This document shows, one piece after another, positions 6,713 to 7,849 of a stretch of DNA of 7,849 nucleotides (positions within the stretch are counted from its first letter, which is position 1; every line of letters starts with the position of its first letter). The DNA comes from Cytophagaceae bacterium (lineage in GTDB: Bacteria > Bacteroidota > Bacteroidia > Cytophagales > Spirosomataceae), in the NCBI GenBank assembly GCA_947471105.1, contig CANIYB010000101.1, positions 1-7,849 of the forward strand. Reading direction: 5' to 3'. Under the pieces are notes generated by a model. The model was given only the letters and a program-made list of their open reading frames with translations, had not been told where the DNA came from and searched no databases. A program made the position numbers and the translations under genes.

Positions 6713-7282
6713 ATGATATCCATTCAAACATCAAGGCTCCAACTTATTCCGCTTGACCATGAAATGCTCCAAATTTGGAATGTTTCAGGAAGAGAAAGTC
6801 TTGAAAAATTTCTCAATCTTTCACCTAACTCTTGGGAAGTAGAAAAGTTTTACCAAGATGAAACTTCCTTAGCCCTGCGTGATTTTTGGTTACCCATGAC
6901 TAAAAAATTTCCATTGGAATTTACTTGGTACACAAATTGGGAAATCATTCTTAAAGAAAAGTCCTGTTCTATAGGGGGAATTGGATTGTCAGGGATGCCA
7001 AACAACGAAGGTTGCACGGAAATAGGCTATGTGATAGACCAAAAATTCAGAGGCTCTGGTTTCGCGACAGAAGCTGTTGGCGCTATGAAAAACTGGGCTT
7101 TTAAAGATCCCGATTTGAAAATAATTAGAGCTGAAACACCCATCTTCAACCTCAATTCGCAAAAAGTTTTAGAAAAAAATAATTTTAAGATCGTAGGCGA
7201 AAAGCAAATCAACATCCCTGAACCCACGTCATTATATTGCTGGGAATGTGCCCGATCATTTTTAAGTATGAATGAAATATAG
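6713..7282 (+). CDS. GNAT family N-acetyltransferase (RimJ/RimL-like)
   Basis: A 189-residue cytoplasmic enzyme predicted to move an acetyl group from acetyl-CoA to an amine. The N terminus ISIQTSRLQLIPLD is the standard first strand of the RimJ/RimL branch (Acetyltransf_3-like). The core is IGGIGLSG (87-94), EIGYVID (103-109) and the acetyl-CoA pyrophosphate loop KFRGSGFATEAV (111-122), matching R/Q-x-x-G-x-G/A. The C-terminal part has the usual ETPIFNLNSQKVLEKNNFKIVGE (about 141-163), where Asn and Ser near 146-149 line the CoA site. The ATG at 6713 precedes the first strand by two residues and is the natural start. Between about 40 and 75 it is rich in aromatic residues (FWLP, FTWYTNW), perhaps part of the acceptor pocket. 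The gene is divergent from the receptor and 80 bp upstream of the carbamoyltransferase, which has its own promoter-like element. Acceptor unknown; it could modify a ribosomal protein, an antibiotic or a metabolite. Confidence 0.88.
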   Translation: MISIQTSRLQLIPLDHEMLQIWNVSGRESLEKFLNLSPNSWEVEKFYQDETSLALRDFWLPMTKKFPLEFTWYTNWEIILKEKSCSIGGIGLSGMPNNEGCTEIGYVIDQKFRGSGFATEAVGAMKNWAFKDPDLKIIRAETPIFNLNSQKVLEKNNFKIVGEKQINIPEPTSLYCWECARSFLSMNEI

Positions 7283-7293
7283 GGTTAAACCCT
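7281..7293. repeat. Short palindrome at the acetyltransferase stop codon
   Basis: AGGGTT-A-AACCCT is a perfect 6-bp inverted repeat with one central base, beginning inside the TAG stop of the acetyltransferase gene. As RNA it would fold as a 5-bp stem with a TAA loop, followed by a poor T-tract (TTTCC). It could be a weak terminator, or an operator about 20 bases before the -7 element of the next gene. No more can be said from the sequence. Confidence 0.35.
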
Positions 7294-7313
7294 TTCCATT
7301 CGATATATTTTGG

Positions 7314-7321
7314 TAATTTTG
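7314..7321 (+). promoter_or_regulatory. Putative -7 promoter element for the carbamoyltransferase gene
   Basis: TAATTTTG matches the Bacteroidota -7 consensus TAnnTTTG at all defined positions. It stands 41 bases before the ATG at 7363, predicting a leader of roughly 35 nt. A TTTC at 7293-7296 lies at about the right distance for a degenerate TTTG -33 element. This suggests that the arginine gene is transcribed on its own, not only by read-through from the acetyltransferase gene. Confidence 0.5.
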
Positions 7322-7362
7322 CTAAATTAATTGCTTTTAAGATCAAGCTACCATAAAAAATT

Positions 7363-7849
7363 ATGCACAACTTCACTTCAATAAAAGACGCATACAATAT
7401 TCAAAATCTCATCAATGAAGCATTATTGATGAAAAAAACACCTCATTCCGACAAACACCTTGGGAAAAACAGAACCTTAGGCCTATTATTTTTTAATTCA
7501 AGTTTAAGAACGCGTCTTTCCACACAAAAAGCAGCTCAAAATCTAGGCATGGAAGTGATGATCATGAATGTGGGAGCTGATTCATGGCAATTGGAAATGA
7601 ATGAAGGTGTGATCATGAACGGTGATAAAGCCGAGCATATTTCTGAAGCGGCAGCCGTAGTCGGCCAATATTGCGATATCGTAGGGGTCAGAAGCTTTCC
7701 TGGTTTAGTGGATAGAGAAGAGGATTATTCAGAAAAAGTACTAAACCAATTTTTAAAATATACAGGTAAACCTTTGATCAGTTTGGAATCAGCCACTAGG
7801 CATCCCTTACAATCCCTGACGGATTTAATTACGATCAATGAATATAAAA
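7363..7849 (+). CDS. argF': N-succinylornithine / N-acetylornithine carbamoyltransferase (3' end cut by window)
   Basis: Transfers a carbamoyl group from carbamoyl phosphate to an N-acylated ornithine, the citrulline-forming step of the arginine route that Bacteroides uses instead of free ornithine. About 162 of the usual 310-340 residues are visible, open to the window edge. The carbamoyl-phosphate loop is FFNSSLRTRLSTQKAA (43-58; S-x-R-T-R with Arg49 and Arg51). Trp75 (DSWQLE), the MNGDKAEH loop at 85-92, QYCDIVGVRSF (102-112) and ATRHPLQSLTDLITI (144-158, with His147 and Gln150) follow. As I recall the Bacteroides fragilis enzyme, it aligns without gaps over this half. Ordinary ornithine carbamoyltransferases have a different loop (STRTR) and lack this pattern. 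Position 90, which sets succinyl versus acetyl preference in characterised enzymes (Pro versus Glu), is Ala here, so the acyl group is left open. The ATG at 7363 gives the family's usual N terminus. Confidence 0.92.
   Translation, partial: MHNFTSIKDAYNIQNLINEALLMKKTPHSDKHLGKNRTLGLLFFNSSLRTRLSTQKAAQNLGMEVMIMNVGADSWQLEMNEGVIMNGDKAEHISEAAAVVGQYCDIVGVRSFPGLVDREEDYSEKVLNQFLKYTGKPLISLESATRHPLQSLTDLITINEYK

Noticed and set aside
6713..7849. The acetyltransferase as the first enzyme (N-acylation of glutamate) of the arginine pathway, in an operon with the carbamoyltransferase
   Set aside because: Its features are those of RimJ/RimL-like enzymes, the genes are 80 bp apart with a palindrome and a perfect -7 element between them, and no other arginine gene is visible. 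Adjacency alone is too weak.
1..7849. A new multi-gene defence, mobile or signalling system
   Set aside because: All eight genes fall into recognised families with unrelated roles, gene directions alternate, and there are no integrases, transposases, direct repeats or unknown conserved gene pairs.

Overview
The window looks like ordinary chromosomal DNA from a member of the Bacteroidota, most likely the Cytophagales or a near relative. Four things point there. The DNA is AT-rich. Genes lack clear Shine-Dalgarno sequences but carry Bacteroidota-type -7 elements (TAnnTTTG). There is a TonB-dependent receptor with a carboxypeptidase-regulatory-like N-terminal domain. There is also an ornithine transcarbamylase of the N-succinyl/N-acetyl-ornithine type known from Bacteroides. 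The lineage is inferred; no rRNA or tRNA gene is present to test it.

Layout, left to right. (1) 1-561 (+) is the 3' part of a CrtW-type beta-carotene ketolase, which suggests a ketocarotenoid-pigmented organism. (2) 617-1327 and 1331-1891 (+) are pyrH (UMP kinase) and frr (ribosome recycling factor), 3 nt apart and almost certainly one transcript, behind a perfect -7 match at 581-588. (3) 1901-2779 (-) is a patatin-like phospholipase that converges on frr with a 9-nt gap. (4) 2872-3846 (+) is a trans-polyprenyl diphosphate synthase of the long-chain (quinone side chain) type. It is divergent from the patatin gene, and the shared 92-bp region holds a perfect 8-bp inverted repeat around a palindromic -7-like box. 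(5) A hairpin terminator at 3857-3888 separates it from (6) 3929-6565 (-), a large TonB-dependent outer membrane receptor with a glycine-rich tail after the barrel. (7) 6713-7282 (+) is a RimJ/RimL-like GNAT acetyltransferase. (8) 7363 to the window end (+) is the N-terminal half of an N-succinylornithine/N-acetylornithine carbamoyltransferase for arginine synthesis, behind a second perfect -7 match.

The genes serve separate housekeeping or envelope functions: pigment, nucleotide synthesis, translation, lipid hydrolysis, quinone side chains, outer membrane uptake and arginine synthesis. Only pyrH-frr is a convincing operon. No mobile element, CRISPR array, RNA gene, toxin-antitoxin pair or defence system is visible, and I found no evidence of an undescribed multi-gene system. 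The most useful specific observation is residue 90 of the carbamoyltransferase: it is Ala, whereas characterised succinyl-type enzymes have Pro and acetyl-type enzymes have Glu at this substrate-determining position. No intergenic stretch exceeds about 150 bases.
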